DNA of 64,000 bases from CAYSRC01 sp964446385. GTDB taxonomy: Bacteria > Bacillota > Clostridia > Oscillospirales > Ruminococcaceae. The notes beneath the pieces were generated by a model. The model saw only the letters and a program-made list of their open reading frames with translations, made no database searches and was not told the origin of the DNA. Position 1 is the stretch's first letter; each line of letters opens with the position of its first letter. Of the stretch, positions 17,355 to 26,101 are shown piece by piece. The DNA lies in the NCBI GenBank assembly GCA_964446385.1, contig CAYUOH010000001.1, positions 1-64,000 of the forward strand, given 5' to 3'. The position numbers and the translations under genes are program-made.

Positions 17355-17387
17355 GGTCAGCCGCTCAAGCGGATGGCCTTTCTTTTT
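17355..17387 (+). terminator. attenuator-like hairpin between rpmH and rnpA
   Basis: GGTCA and TGGCC arms enclose a CCGC/GCGG inner stem with a TCAA loop (17355-17378), followed by a T-rich run, TTTCTTTTT. It begins three bases after the rpmH stop and its tail abuts the weak ribosome site of rnpA. Partial termination here would keep rnpA expression well below rpmH, as is known in other bacteria; that function is inferred. Confidence 0.65.
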
Positions 17388-17392
17388 GAGTA

Positions 17393-17731
17393 ATGAAATA
17401 TCCGATAATAATGCTGAACAGAAATTATCTGTTCGGACGCGCCTACAAAAGCAAACACTGTTTTGTGTCACCCGTTATTGTAACCTATGTCGTCCCCAAA
17501 AAAACCGGCGGCATTCGTGTCGGCATTACGTCTAGTAAAAAGATTGGCTGCGCTGTTCAGCGCAACCGAGCTCGTCGAGTTGTAAGAGCTGCTGCATTTC
17601 CTCTATTAAGGGATGCGGTCGGCTCTTTCGATGTAGTTTTTGTTTGCCGCTCCTCTACAGCAGCGGCAAAATCGACAGAACTGTCTGTCATTATCAGAGA
17701 TCACCTTACGAGAGCCGGTGTTCTTTTATGA
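17393..17731 (+). CDS. rnpA: ribonuclease P protein component
   Basis: 112 residues with the RnpA fold: the early NRNYLFGRAYK segment, and the RNR signature in SKKIGCAVQRNRARRVVR (about 46-64), which contacts the RNase P RNA. It supports 5' maturation of tRNA precursors. It overlaps yidD by 4 bp (ATGA). The ribosome site is weak (only GAG), fitting low expression relative to rpmH. Confidence 0.96.
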   Translation: MKYPIIMLNRNYLFGRAYKSKHCFVSPVIVTYVVPKKTGGIRVGITSSKKIGCAVQRNRARRVVRAAAFPLLRDAVGSFDVVFVCRSSTAAAKSTELSVIIRDHLTRAGVLL

Positions 17732-17961
17732 TTAGCCGGTTTTTTATTTTTTTACTTAAGATTTATAAAAAATACATTTCTCCTCATCTTGGCGATCACT
17801 GCAGATTCACCCCTACCTGTTCGGAGTACGCTATCACCGCGATCGAAAGATTCGGCCCGTTCAGAGGCTCGTTAATGGCTATGTTCAGACTTTTCAGATG
17901 TAATCCGCTTTTCAAGGGCGGATACGACCCTGTTCCCGAAAAAGTACGGAAGTTAAATTGA
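17728..17961 (+). CDS. yidD: membrane protein insertion efficiency factor YidD
   Basis: 77 residues from the ATG that overlaps the rnpA stop. It has the family core KYISPHLGDHCRFTPTCSEYAITAIERFGPFRG, of which the two Cys and the PTCSEY turn are diagnostic, and an N-terminal amphipathic or membrane segment (ISRFFIFLLKIYKKY). YidD is a small membrane-associated helper of YidC, and yidC follows. A longer in-frame upstream extension exists inside rnpA but lacks a start context. Confidence 0.95.
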   Translation: MISRFFIFLLKIYKKYISPHLGDHCRFTPTCSEYAITAIERFGPFRGSLMAMFRLFRCNPLFKGGYDPVPEKVRKLN

Positions 17962-18005
17962 AAAACCCGTCGTTTACGGCGTTTAAAATTAGGAGAATTC
18001 TTATA

Positions 18006-19295
18006 ATGAAAAAAAAGCTTGTATTTCTCGTGTTAGCGGTGCTAATTGTTGTTGTAGCATTGTCCGGATGCTCCCCCGCATCAAACAACGGGGCGTCATC
18101 CTCCTCCGGTGGGCTTTTGGGCTCCCTTTGGGGATTGATAGCCATCCCACTCGGCTTAATTATGAAATATTGTTATATATTTGTTAATGATATACTTCAT
18201 ATGCCGCTGGCTTATGTCTTTGCTCTGTTCCTGTTCGCCCTTACTACAAAGATTCTGATGTTCCCCCTGTCGTTAAGTCAGCAGAAGTCATCCGCAAAAA
18301 TGGCTGCATTCCAGCCCATGATTCAGGAAATCAACAGGACTTACGCCAAGGACGCAACCAAACGCAACGAAGAGACCCAAAAGCTCTATCAGGAAGTTGG
18401 TTACAATCCAATGAGCGGATGCTTGCCCATGCTTGTTCAGTTCCCCATAATATTCGGTCTGGTTGAGGTTATCTACAAACCTCTGACCTATATGCTGCGT
18501 ATGCCCTCCGATGTAATTGCCGCACTTACAAAAATTGTTCAAGACAACGGCCTTACGGGTGCAAACATCCGTTTTATCGAAAATGATATTATTTCCGCGG
18601 TAAAAACCAGCGAAGGTCTCTTTTCCGGAATCGGTTCGGAATCACTGAAATACATCGCTCAACTGAAAGATCTCGATATGAGCATCGGCAATATCAATCT
18701 TTGGGAAAAGCCGCAGGTCGCTTTCAGCCTTATGCTTCTCATTCCTCTGTTCTCTATTGCAACGATGGCACTATCTTCCGTTATTTCGATGAAAACCAGT
18801 GGCCAGAGCGATTCCCAGGCGGGTCGGTCGGGCATGACAATGATGATTTCGTCCGCTCTTCTGTTCGGAGTATTCTCATTTACCTACCCTGCTGCTTTTA
18901 GTCTTTACTGGGGATTCCAGAACCTTATTATTATCGGTCAGTCCTATCTACTCCGTAAAATCTGCGACCCCAAGGTCCTGAAACAGCAGGCTATTGAAGA
19001 AATGAAGGCAAAAAGGGCAGCAAAAAAGAATGCCGGGAAAGCAATTACTGCCGTTAAGGTTAAAAATGAAAACGGTGAAGTTGTCGATAAAACTCTTTCG
19101 ACAAGCGAATTGAACAAATTCCGTCTGCAAAAGGCCAGAGAGCTTGACCTTCAGAGGTTTGCCGATGACGACGAACCGGAGGAAGATTCTTCGACTCAGG
19201 GTTTACCCGAATATTTAGGCAACCCGGATTTGGATGATAAGGGACAGAAAAAGAAAGACAAGAAAAATCCCGAAACGAAGGAGGATAAACAATAA
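18006..19295 (+). CDS. yidC: membrane protein insertase YidC/Oxa1
   Basis: 429 residues from the ATG at 18006 with AGGAG nine bases upstream. A lipoprotein-type signal (LVVALSGC, Cys near 20) is followed by the five-span Oxa1 core, including QFPIIFGLVEVIYKPL and the amphipathic region with many Lys and Arg, then a charged C-terminal tail of about 110 residues rich in Lys, Glu and Asp. It inserts membrane proteins with or without Sec. khpB begins one base after its stop. Confidence 0.96.
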   Translation: MKKKLVFLVLAVLIVVVALSGCSPASNNGASSSSGGLLGSLWGLIAIPLGLIMKYCYIFVNDILHMPLAYVFALFLFALTTKILMFPLSLSQQKSSAKMAAFQPMIQEINRTYAKDATKRNEETQKLYQEVGYNPMSGCLPMLVQFPIIFGLVEVIYKPLTYMLRMPSDVIAALTKIVQDNGLTGANIRFIENDIISAVKTSEGLFSGIGSESLKYIAQLKDLDMSIGNINLWEKPQVAFSLMLLIPLFSIATMALSSVISMKTSGQSDSQAGRSGMTMMISSALLFGVFSFTYPAAFSLYWGFQNLIIIGQSYLLRKICDPKVLKQQAIEEMKAKRAAKKNAGKAITAVKVKNENGEVVDKTLSTSELNKFRLQKARELDLQRFADDDEPEEDSSTQGLPEYLGNPDLDDKGQKKKDKKNPETKEDKQ

Positions 19296-19296
19296 G

Positions 19297-20307
19297 ATGA
19301 AAGAATTGATTATATCAGGCAAAACCGTCGATGAAGCTGTGGAAGAAGCCTGTCAACAGCTTGGTCTTTCACGTGACGACGTGCATGTGGAAATTATTGA
19401 AAGTCCCAAAAAACGCCTTTTTGGTTCTTCTCCTGCAAAAGTCAGAGTAACCGAAAATGAAGACAACATTTCTGTAAAGGATTTACTATTCGGCCGGGAA
19501 GAAAAGGCAGACAAGCTACAAAAAGAAAAAACCGATGCCCCTGAAAAGCCCGAATTTCTAAAAGAAAAGATTCCCGAAAAACCTGCTTTCGTACAGAAGC
19601 CTGAGCCTCATTTGGACCTTGTGCCCAATGACGACGAGCCCGAGAAAGAGTTGCTGTCCGAGAAAAAGGAAGAAATCGTTCTTTCTGAAGAAGAATTGAC
19701 TGCTCCCGCAAAAGCAGCCCTTGATTATTACAAACAGATGGCTCACGGTATGGGTGCAGATAAGCTTACATACAAGGTTGTCAAAACCGAACGCGGCGTT
19801 AAGTTTGTTATTGACGGCGACGACGCTTCTCTCGTAATAGGCCGGCGCGGAGAAACCATGGACAGCATGCAGTATCTCTGCATGTTGGTTTCCAGCAGAA
19901 CAGATGGCGAATACAGTAAAATTACAGTTGATGTTTCCGAATATCGCAGCAAACGGGAAAAAGCCCTTATCGGACTTGCAAAAAAAGAGGCCGATAAAGT
20001 TTTGAAAAACGGATACAGCCGTACTCTGGAACCCATGAATCCTTACGAACGCCGTATCGTTCACAGCACGATTCAGGAAATATCGGGTGTCAAATCCGAG
20101 TCCACCGGAGCCGATCCTCACCGCCGTGTTGTGATTTCCGCTGAAAACGGAGGGAAAACACGCAGGCCTAGCGAAAAAGACAGGGGAGACCGCAGAGGAA
20201 ATTTCTCCCGCAGGGACAGTAAGCCCGCCGAGCCCTATACAAACGAACCTACCCGCCCTGCAGATAACAGCAAGATGGATATGCTTTACAAGAAAATAGA
20301 ACTTTAA
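19297..20307 (+). CDS. khpB: RNA-binding protein KhpB/Jag (Jag-N, KH and R3H domains)
   Basis: 336 residues. The N-terminal Jag domain begins MKELIISGKTVDEAVEEAC and has the PKKRLFGSSPAKV segment. A charged linker (about 60-130) is followed by a KH domain with the GRRGETMDSMQYL loop and an R3H domain with MNPYERRIVHS. The last 60 residues are basic and disordered. In Firmicutes KhpB works with KhpA in RNA binding linked to cell division and elongation. AGGAGG precedes the start within the yidC end. A long hairpin terminator follows. Confidence 0.94.
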   Translation: MKELIISGKTVDEAVEEACQQLGLSRDDVHVEIIESPKKRLFGSSPAKVRVTENEDNISVKDLLFGREEKADKLQKEKTDAPEKPEFLKEKIPEKPAFVQKPEPHLDLVPNDDEPEKELLSEKKEEIVLSEEELTAPAKAALDYYKQMAHGMGADKLTYKVVKTERGVKFVIDGDDASLVIGRRGETMDSMQYLCMLVSSRTDGEYSKITVDVSEYRSKREKALIGLAKKEADKVLKNGYSRTLEPMNPYERRIVHSTIQEISGVKSESTGADPHRRVVISAENGGKTRRPSEKDRGDRRGNFSRRDSKPAEPYTNEPTRPADNSKMDMLYKKIEL

Positions 20308-20322
20308 GTCATTTTGAATTTC

Positions 20323-20387
20323 CGGGGTCAAAGGTCGGAGGTGCATGGTTATTTCCTGTACCAAGATCTTAGGCCCCGTTTTGTTTT
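20323..20387 (+). terminator. extended hairpin terminator after khpB
   Basis: CGGGGTC (20323) pairs with GGCCCCG (to 20378). Inside it GGTC pairs with GATC, and GGTGCA-GG pairs with CCTGTACC around a TTATTT loop. The whole 56-base stem-loop is followed by TTTTGTTTT and then by the mnmE ribosome site GGAGG. It should end the rpmH-khpB transcript or attenuate readthrough into mnmE. It is much longer than a typical terminator. Confidence 0.65.
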
Positions 20388-20398
20388 GGAGGTTATAG

Positions 20399-21766
20399 AT
20401 GGATATTTTTGATACAATCGCCGCAATATCAACCCCCGGAGGAACAGGCGGAATCGGCGTAATCAGATTATCCGGCGAAGACGCAATTTCCATTGCCGAT
20501 AAGATATTCAGATCCATAAGCGGAGAAAAGCTGTCACAGATCAAAGGATATACGGCCAGACTCGGGGCAATATACGACCGGGAAACCCGTATAGATGAGG
20601 TTGTGGCCCTTGTTTTTCACTGTCCACGGAGTTATACAGGTGAAGACGTCGTAGAGCTGATGTGTCATGGCGGAGAGATTGCCTGTCATTCGGTTTTACG
20701 TCTTGCGCTTGATAACGGCGCGGTACCGGCTGGAAAAGGCGAGTTCACCCGCAGAGCGCTACTCAACGGAAGAATTACGCTTACCGAAGCTGAGGCGGTC
20801 TGTGATATTATAAATGCTGCGTCCGTCAGGGGTGAAATTGCCGCGGCAAATCTTGCAAATGGAGCTCTGGGGCAGAAAACCGGCGAAATCGGAGACAGGA
20901 TAATGAGTGTTCAGGCACATCTGTCCGCGAGTATTGATTTTCCTGAGGAAGACGTCGATGAAATCGACCCGGATGAGTTGTTGCAGACACTTAACGGCGT
21001 AAAGGATGATCTTTCCGCTCTTGTAAAAAGTTATGATACCGGGAAAGCCGTGCTTCGCGGTGTTTCCGCTGCTATAATCGGAAGTCCGAACGTCGGGAAA
21101 AGTACAATTCTCAACATGATGTCCGGTGAAGAACGCGCTATTGTAACATCCATTCCCGGAACTACACGGGACATTGTCGAACAAAGGATTATGATAGGAG
21201 GAACTACCCTTATCATTGCCGACACAGCAGGTATCCGGGAAGGCGGCGATGTCGTCGAACAGATCGGTATAGGCATGGCATTGAAAAAACTTAATTCCAC
21301 GGATATAGTAATTGCAGTTTTTGACGGGTCCAAACCACTGTCGAATGACGATCGGAGTATTATCAGTCTGACAAAGGACCGGAAATGTATCGCCGTTATC
21401 AACAAGAACGATCTTCCCAGGCAAATTGAACGGAAAGAAATAGAAAAAGAGTATAATATCGTCCGTGATATCTGCGCCAACAGCAGGGATGCTTTTGACA
21501 CTATCAACACCGCTCTTGAAAAGCTGATAGGTATTTCCGATTTCGACGTTAACGAGCCTGTACTTGCAAACGAAAGACAGCGAAGGTGCGCCTCAGAGGC
21601 CCTGGAAGCGGTCTCCGAAGCAGTTTCTGCACTGAAAAATAATGCGCTGGATGCATGTTACTCCCTTCTTGCTGAGGGGCTCTCCGCTGTACTCAGACTT
21701 AACGGCAGGGACGTTACTGAATCGGTCCTTAACGAAGTATTTTCTAATTTCTGCGTAGGAAAGTGA
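20399..21766 (+). CDS. mnmE: tRNA modification GTPase MnmE
   Basis: 455 residues. The N-terminal formyl-THF-binding domain begins DTIAAISTPGGTGGIGVIRLSG. The G domain has GSPNVGKST (228-236), TTRDIVE, DTAG and NKND, and the protein ends FCVGK with the family's essential Cys. With MnmG it installs carboxymethylaminomethyl groups at U34 of several tRNAs. GGAGGT precedes the start. mnmG follows 6 bp later. Confidence 0.97.
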   Translation: MDIFDTIAAISTPGGTGGIGVIRLSGEDAISIADKIFRSISGEKLSQIKGYTARLGAIYDRETRIDEVVALVFHCPRSYTGEDVVELMCHGGEIACHSVLRLALDNGAVPAGKGEFTRRALLNGRITLTEAEAVCDIINAASVRGEIAAANLANGALGQKTGEIGDRIMSVQAHLSASIDFPEEDVDEIDPDELLQTLNGVKDDLSALVKSYDTGKAVLRGVSAAIIGSPNVGKSTILNMMSGEERAIVTSIPGTTRDIVEQRIMIGGTTLIIADTAGIREGGDVVEQIGIGMALKKLNSTDIVIAVFDGSKPLSNDDRSIISLTKDRKCIAVINKNDLPRQIERKEIEKEYNIVRDICANSRDAFDTINTALEKLIGISDFDVNEPVLANERQRRCASEALEAVSEAVSALKNNALDACYSLLAEGLSAVLRLNGRDVTESVLNEVFSNFCVGK

Positions 21767-21772
21767 TTTTCA

Positions 21773-23656
21773 ATGATAAAAAATATCGGCAAATTTGATG
21801 TTATTATTATCGGTGCCGGCCATGCCGGTGTTGAAGCGGCTCTTGCATCCGCCAGGATGGGTCTCAAAACCGCTGTATTTACTCTTTCGCTGGACGCGAT
21901 TGCAAATATGCCGTGCAATCCCTCCATCGGAGGAACAGCAAAAAGTCAGATTGTTTACGAAATAGACGCTCTGGGAGGAGAAATGGGCCGTGCCGCTGAT
22001 GCCTGCACTCTTCAGAGTCGTATGCTGAATCTAGCCAAAGGTCCCGCCGTTCATTCTCTAAGAGTGCAATGTGACCGCAGACAGTACCACAGATACATGA
22101 AAAGAGCCCTTGAGCGGGAAAAAAATGTATGTATTATCCAGGATGAGGTTACGGGTGTAGAGGCAAATGAAGGTAAAATTTGCGCCGTTACGACGCGCCT
22201 GAATGTCCGGTATGAGACCGTAGCGGCCGTTATAGCCACCGGAACATATCTAAAGGGGCGTATTTATGTCGGTGACAGTACCTGGGAAAGCGGGCCAGAC
22301 GGAGTGGGTGCGTCAACCGGACTCAGTGCTTCACTGAAAGAACTGGGGATTCCTCTTCGACGTTTCAAGACAGGAACTCCTGCAAGGGTTCATCGCAGAA
22401 GCATCGATTATTCCGCGCTAGAGATGCAGAAAGGCGATGAAAATCCAATTCCGTTCTGTTTCGATCGCAGCGAGGATATCTGCAATGATGAGGTCTGTTA
22501 TATCGCCTACACAAACGAAAAAAACCATCAAGTTATCAGGGATAACCTTTATCGGTCTCCATTGTACAGCGGTAAAATTGAAGGAATTGGACCGCGTTAC
22601 TGTCCGTCAATAGAGGATAAAGTCGTAAGGTTCCCGAACAAGACTAAGCATCAGATTTTTGTTGAGCCATGCGGAGCAAACACCGACGAGATGTATCTTC
22701 AGGGTGTATCAAGTTCACTACCTTATGATGTTCAGGTTGAGATGTATCACACCATCAAAGGCTTTGAAAAACTGGAAATTATGCGCCCGGCTTATGCCAT
22801 AGAATACGACTGTGTTAATCCCCTTCTTCTTATGCCTACACTGGAACTGAAGGCAGTCAGGGGATTATTCGGGGCGGGTCAGTTTAACGGAACCAGCGGA
22901 TACGAAGAGGCCGCAGCGCAAGGTCTGATCGCAGGGATAAACGCAGCTCTATATGTACAGGGAAGAGAGGGAATCATTCTTACCCGTGACAATTCATATA
23001 TCGGAACGCTTATAGACGATCTGACTACCAAAGGAACCAACGAACCTTACCGTATGATGACTTCCAGAAGCGAATACCGGCTTCTTCTGAGGCAGGATAA
23101 TGCCGCCCAGAGACTGGGTGGAATAGGATACCGTACAGGTCTTCTGGATGAAGATCGCTACCGGCGAATGCTTGATGAGGACGCAGCGGTAGAAAAAGAA
23201 ATCGAGCGCCTGAAGAATACACATATAAGGCCCACTCGGGAAGTAAACGAATGTATTACTGCCTGCGGCGGAACTCCTCTTACCGGAGGATGTTCACTGT
23301 ACGAACTTATTAAACGTCCGGAGCTTTCATACAGAGGTCTGACCGCTGTTGATAAAAGCCGTCCTGTGGACATTACCTCCCGGATAATACTCAGGGTAGA
23401 AACCGGAGTAAAATACGAAGGATATCTGAAAAGGCAAACAGCCGCAGCGAATAAATCCCGTAGAATGGAACGTATGTTGCTGCCCGATAATATGGATTAC
23501 AATTCGGTTACCGGACTCAGAATAGAAGCCAGGGACAAGCTGGCTACGATAAGACCGGTTACGCTCGGTCAGGCTTCCCGTATCAGCGGAGTCAATCCGG
23601 CGGATATCTCCGTACTGACAATCTGGCTTGCCAAACATTCAAAGGGTAATAAATAA
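21773..23656 (+). CDS. mnmG: tRNA uridine-5-carboxymethylaminomethyl modification enzyme MnmG
   Basis: 627 residues. The FAD-binding start is DVIIIGAGHAGVEAALASARMG, followed by NPSIGG, GTFLKG-like GTYLKG and GRxTGLSASL-like segments, and a helical C-terminal domain (PADISVLTIWL) that contacts MnmE. Normal length. It forms the MnmEG complex for wobble uridine modification. It lies directly between mnmE and rsmG, the standard Firmicute order. Confidence 0.97.
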   Translation: MIKNIGKFDVIIIGAGHAGVEAALASARMGLKTAVFTLSLDAIANMPCNPSIGGTAKSQIVYEIDALGGEMGRAADACTLQSRMLNLAKGPAVHSLRVQCDRRQYHRYMKRALEREKNVCIIQDEVTGVEANEGKICAVTTRLNVRYETVAAVIATGTYLKGRIYVGDSTWESGPDGVGASTGLSASLKELGIPLRRFKTGTPARVHRRSIDYSALEMQKGDENPIPFCFDRSEDICNDEVCYIAYTNEKNHQVIRDNLYRSPLYSGKIEGIGPRYCPSIEDKVVRFPNKTKHQIFVEPCGANTDEMYLQGVSSSLPYDVQVEMYHTIKGFEKLEIMRPAYAIEYDCVNPLLLMPTLELKAVRGLFGAGQFNGTSGYEEAAAQGLIAGINAALYVQGREGIILTRDNSYIGTLIDDLTTKGTNEPYRMMTSRSEYRLLLRQDNAAQRLGGIGYRTGLLDEDRYRRMLDEDAAVEKEIERLKNTHIRPTREVNECITACGGTPLTGGCSLYELIKRPELSYRGLTAVDKSRPVDITSRIILRVETGVKYEGYLKRQTAAANKSRRMERMLLPDNMDYNSVTGLRIEARDKLATIRPVTLGQASRISGVNPADISVLTIWLAKHSKGNK

Positions 23657-23657
23657 C

Positions 23658-24362
23658 ATGATAGATCGACAGAAACTTTTATCGTATGCCGAACAATTCA
23701 ATATTTCTGTAACTGAAGACGAGGCGGAAAAACTTGACAGGTACTGCGAACTGCTGATAGAGAAAAACAAGCATCTGAATCTAACGTCAATCACAGATCC
23801 CGATGAGGTTCTTGTGAAGCATATTCTGGATTCTCTGGTTTGCGCGGATTTGTCATATATTAAGGGAAGAGTCGCAGACGTTGGTACTGGGGGAGGTTTC
23901 CCCGGTGTTCCGCTGAAAATCCATCACCCTGAATGTGATGTCACGCTTATAGACGCTACCGGAAAAAAACTCAATTTTATTCGTGAGGCATGCTCTGAAC
24001 TCGGGATAGTTATTAACAATGTCCACGGACGGGCGGAGGAACTCGGCCGGAAACAATACCGCGGACAGTTTGATACTGTCGTTGCCCGTGCGGTAGCGTC
24101 TCTTCCTGTTTTGTGTGAGCTTTGCATTCCTCTTGTCCGTACCGGCGGTTATTTCATCGCAATGAAAGGTTCGGAAGGCGAGACCGAGCTGAAAGCAGCT
24201 GCCAAAGCGATTAATATGTTGGGCGGAAGCGTGTCGGAGCTCATTAATCTGGAGCTTCCCGATGCTTCAGGAAGCCGGTCGATAATAGTTATAAAGAAGT
24301 ATAAAAACACCCCGGAAACTTATCCCCGGGGCGGAAGCATTATACAAAAAAAACCTCTTTAG
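23658..24362 (+). CDS. rsmG: 16S rRNA (guanine527-N7)-methyltransferase RsmG
   Basis: 234 residues from the ATG at 23658, one base after the mnmG stop; an in-frame ATG 30 bases earlier would overlap mnmG and does not fit the family start. The SAM-binding motif is VADVGTGGGFPGVPLKI, preceded by LTSITDPDEVLVKHILDSL. It methylates G527 in the 530 loop of 16S rRNA; loss gives low-level streptomycin resistance in other bacteria. Last gene of the mnmE-mnmG-rsmG group. The ribosome site is weak (AAGG). Confidence 0.96.
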   Translation: MIDRQKLLSYAEQFNISVTEDEAEKLDRYCELLIEKNKHLNLTSITDPDEVLVKHILDSLVCADLSYIKGRVADVGTGGGFPGVPLKIHHPECDVTLIDATGKKLNFIREACSELGIVINNVHGRAEELGRKQYRGQFDTVVARAVASLPVLCELCIPLVRTGGYFIAMKGSEGETELKAAAKAINMLGGSVSELINLELPDASGSRSIIVIKKYKNTPETYPRGGSIIQKKPL

Positions 24363-24389
24363 CGCTCATATGAGTACGGCATTTTATTA

Positions 24390-24418
24390 TTGACAAAAAT
24401 ATACCGTACTGATATAAT
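24390..24418 (+). promoter_or_regulatory. consensus promoter for the tRNA pair
   Basis: Perfect TTGACA (24390-24395), a 17-bp spacer and perfect TATAAT (24413-24418). The -10 box ends 13 bp before tRNA-Met, as expected for a strong stable-RNA promoter. Confidence 0.93.
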
Positions 24419-24431
24419 CAACAATGCGTTT

Positions 24432-24508
24432 GGCGGATTAGCTCAGCTGGCTAGAGCACTCGGTTCATACCCGGGGTGTCGTTGGTTCAAATCCTACATC
24501 CGCTACCA
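24432..24508 (+). tRNA. tRNA-Met (CAT), elongator type
   Basis: 77 bases with an encoded CCA end. Cloverleaf: acceptor GGCGGAT with ATCCGCT (first pair G-U), D-arm GCTC/GAGC, anticodon arm CTCGG-TTCATAC-CCGGG with anticodon CAT, and T-arm with GGTTCAAATCC. The GGCGGxxTAGCTCAGCTGGCTAGAGC start matches Firmicute elongator tRNA-Met and not initiator tRNA. A tRNA-Ile with a lysidine-modified CAT anticodon is the alternative and less likely. Confidence 0.92.
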
Positions 24509-24527
24509 ACGGACGTTTTACGTCCGT
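24509..24527 (+). repeat. perfect hairpin spacer between the two tRNAs
   Basis: ACGGACG and CGTCCGT form a 7-bp stem over a TTTTA loop and fill almost the whole 22-base gap between tRNA-Met and tRNA-Glu. It has no T run, so termination is unlikely. It may separate the tRNAs for RNase processing (inference). Confidence 0.6.
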
Positions 24528-24530
24528 TTC

Positions 24531-24605
24531 GGCCCGGTGGTCAAGTGGTTAAGACACCGCCCTTTCACGGCGGTATCACGAGTTCAACTCTCGTCCGGGT
24601 CACCA
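24531..24605 (+). tRNA. tRNA-Glu (TTC)
   Basis: 75 bases with encoded CCA. Acceptor GGCCCGG with CCGGGTC (first pair G-U), anticodon arm CCGCC-CTTTCAC-GGCGG with anticodon TTC, and T-arm ACGAG-TTCAACT-CTCGT. The structure is complete. It is cotranscribed with tRNA-Met from the promoter at 24390 and followed by a strong terminator. Confidence 0.96.
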
Positions 24606-24636
24606 AAAAAAGCGTGCTTTAACAGCACGCTTTTTT
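24606..24636. terminator. terminator after tRNA-Glu, shared with the MATE gene
   Basis: AGCGTGCT (24611-24618) pairs with AGCACGCT (24624-24631), flanked by A and T runs on both sides, so it can stop both the tRNA transcript and the convergent MATE gene. Confidence 0.92.
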
Positions 24637-24642
24637 ATTTTA

Positions 24643-26043
24643 TCAAAGCTTATAATCAAGCCAGACCGATTTATTTATTCTGGCCTTTAGAAATATGTTC
24701 CTGAAGAATGCATCGACTACAAATGCAATCCACGGTCCCATAACATAGAAATACAATCCGGGAGCCCAGGAGTTTATTACATTACAGAAGAGGTATGTAA
24801 GCGCCGGTCTCAGAATAGTCACACTGAGCAGCGCGCTTATCGCCACGTATTTTACATCACCCGCGCCTCTGAGACAACCGGAAGATATTACCCTTCCGTT
24901 CTGAGGAATGATCCCTATAATTAATACATAGAAGGAAATAATAACACCGTAAATAACCTCTTCGTTGTCTGTGAAAAGAACGGCAAGAGGTCTACCGAAA
25001 AGAAAGATAAAAATCATCAGTCCGACCGCTACAACAGTACCTAATTTATTGGCGATTCTGGCGTTTATCATGGCTAGATTTTTATCATTTGCGCCGAGAC
25101 TCTGACCTATTAGTGAAGTAGCTGCCGTGGATATTCCATCTCCCAGAGTAAAGGACAGCGAAGAAATTTGCGATACTATCTGGTATGCTGCGAAGGAATT
25201 TGTTCCGGTTTTCGCAATCAGTCTGGATGTAATCAAGAATCCTATTCTTAGAGCGGCCGATTCCATTATAGAACTGCCACCGACCTTGGCAAGACCATTT
25301 ACGGTGTCTCTGTCAAACTTCGGAACAACCGGCTTGTAATAGCCATCCCTGTGCAGCAGGAAAAAAACGGAAATACAGCAGGAGATAATCATACTGATCA
25401 GGGTGGCGACGGCGGCGCCTTTTACTCCCATAACAGGGAATCCGAGTTTACCGTTAATAAGTATGTAGTTCAGAACGACGTTAACAATGTTGGCAGTAAT
25501 ATTTGTGACCATGGTTATTCTGGTCTGACCGATAGCTCTGAAGGCGGCGCAAATACACAGTGACCATGCGTTGAACAGCATGCCCTTGCTGATTGTCTGG
25601 AAATAGACAATACTCATATCGATGGTATCTTCATTGGCTCCGGCCAATCTCATCAGCCACGGAGCGCCGAAGTATCCGAGCAGTGTCATCATTATTCCAA
25701 ATACTGTGATAATCGCAAGTGACTGTGATAGACACGAATTGGCACCCTCGCGGTTGTTTGCGCCTTTTCTGCGGGCGCAAATGGAGGTAGTGCCTACACA
25801 CAAAGCCTGAGCCAGTATCAGAAGTATCATCCTAGGCTGGTTTGTAAGACCTACAGCCGCAATTGCGGCTGTTCCGATTTTTCCGACCATCATTGTATCC
25901 ATTGAACCGATGACGCTCATCAAAGCTCCTTCAACGGTAGATGGCCACGCTATAGAAATACATCTTTTATACAGCGGTTTTATTTCTTCGCTGTCTATGT
26001 CATTGTTGTGCAGATCTTTAACCTTTAACAGGGATTCTAGCAT
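24643..26043 (-). CDS. MATE family multidrug/cation exporter
   Basis: 466 residues, about twelve membrane spans in two MatE halves. Family features include the early ISIAWPSTVEGALMSVIGSMDTMMVG segment and the equivalent second-half segment KVGGSSIMESAALRIG. MATE proteins export organic cations or drugs with Na+ or H+ exchange; the substrate cannot be read. It lies downstream of serS on the same strand, separated by a 13-bp perfect hairpin, so it may be at the end of the parAB-serS transcript or have its own promoter. Confidence 0.93.
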   Translation of the reverse strand: MLESLLKVKDLHNNDIDSEEIKPLYKRCISIAWPSTVEGALMSVIGSMDTMMVGKIGTAAIAAVGLTNQPRMILLILAQALCVGTTSICARRKGANNREGANSCLSQSLAIITVFGIMMTLLGYFGAPWLMRLAGANEDTIDMSIVYFQTISKGMLFNAWSLCICAAFRAIGQTRITMVTNITANIVNVVLNYILINGKLGFPVMGVKGAAVATLISMIISCCISVFFLLHRDGYYKPVVPKFDRDTVNGLAKVGGSSIMESAALRIGFLITSRLIAKTGTNSFAAYQIVSQISSLSFTLGDGISTAATSLIGQSLGANDKNLAMINARIANKLGTVVAVGLMIFIFLFGRPLAVLFTDNEEVIYGVIISFYVLIIGIIPQNGRVISSGCLRGAGDVKYVAISALLSVTILRPALTYLFCNVINSWAPGLYFYVMGPWIAFVVDAFFRNIFLKARINKSVWLDYKL

Positions 26044-26065
26044 TATTCACCTTTGCTGTGTCGTA

Positions 26066-26095
26066 TTAAGAGCCTGCGTTATCGCAGGCTCTTAA
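26066..26095. terminator. hairpin between serS and the MATE gene
   Basis: A perfect 13-bp stem (TTAAGAGCCTGCG with CGCAGGCTCTTAA) over a 4-base loop, beginning just after the serS stop on the minus strand. There is no clean T run on the minus strand (TTAATACG follows), so it is either a weak terminator of serS or an mRNA-stabilising hairpin. Confidence 0.55.
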
Positions 26096-26101
26096 ACCAT
26101 T

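Noticed and set aside
19558..20544. A 328-codon open frame antisense to khpB and the start of mnmE
   Set aside because: It crosses a terminator and two certain genes and has a composition typical of antisense translation.
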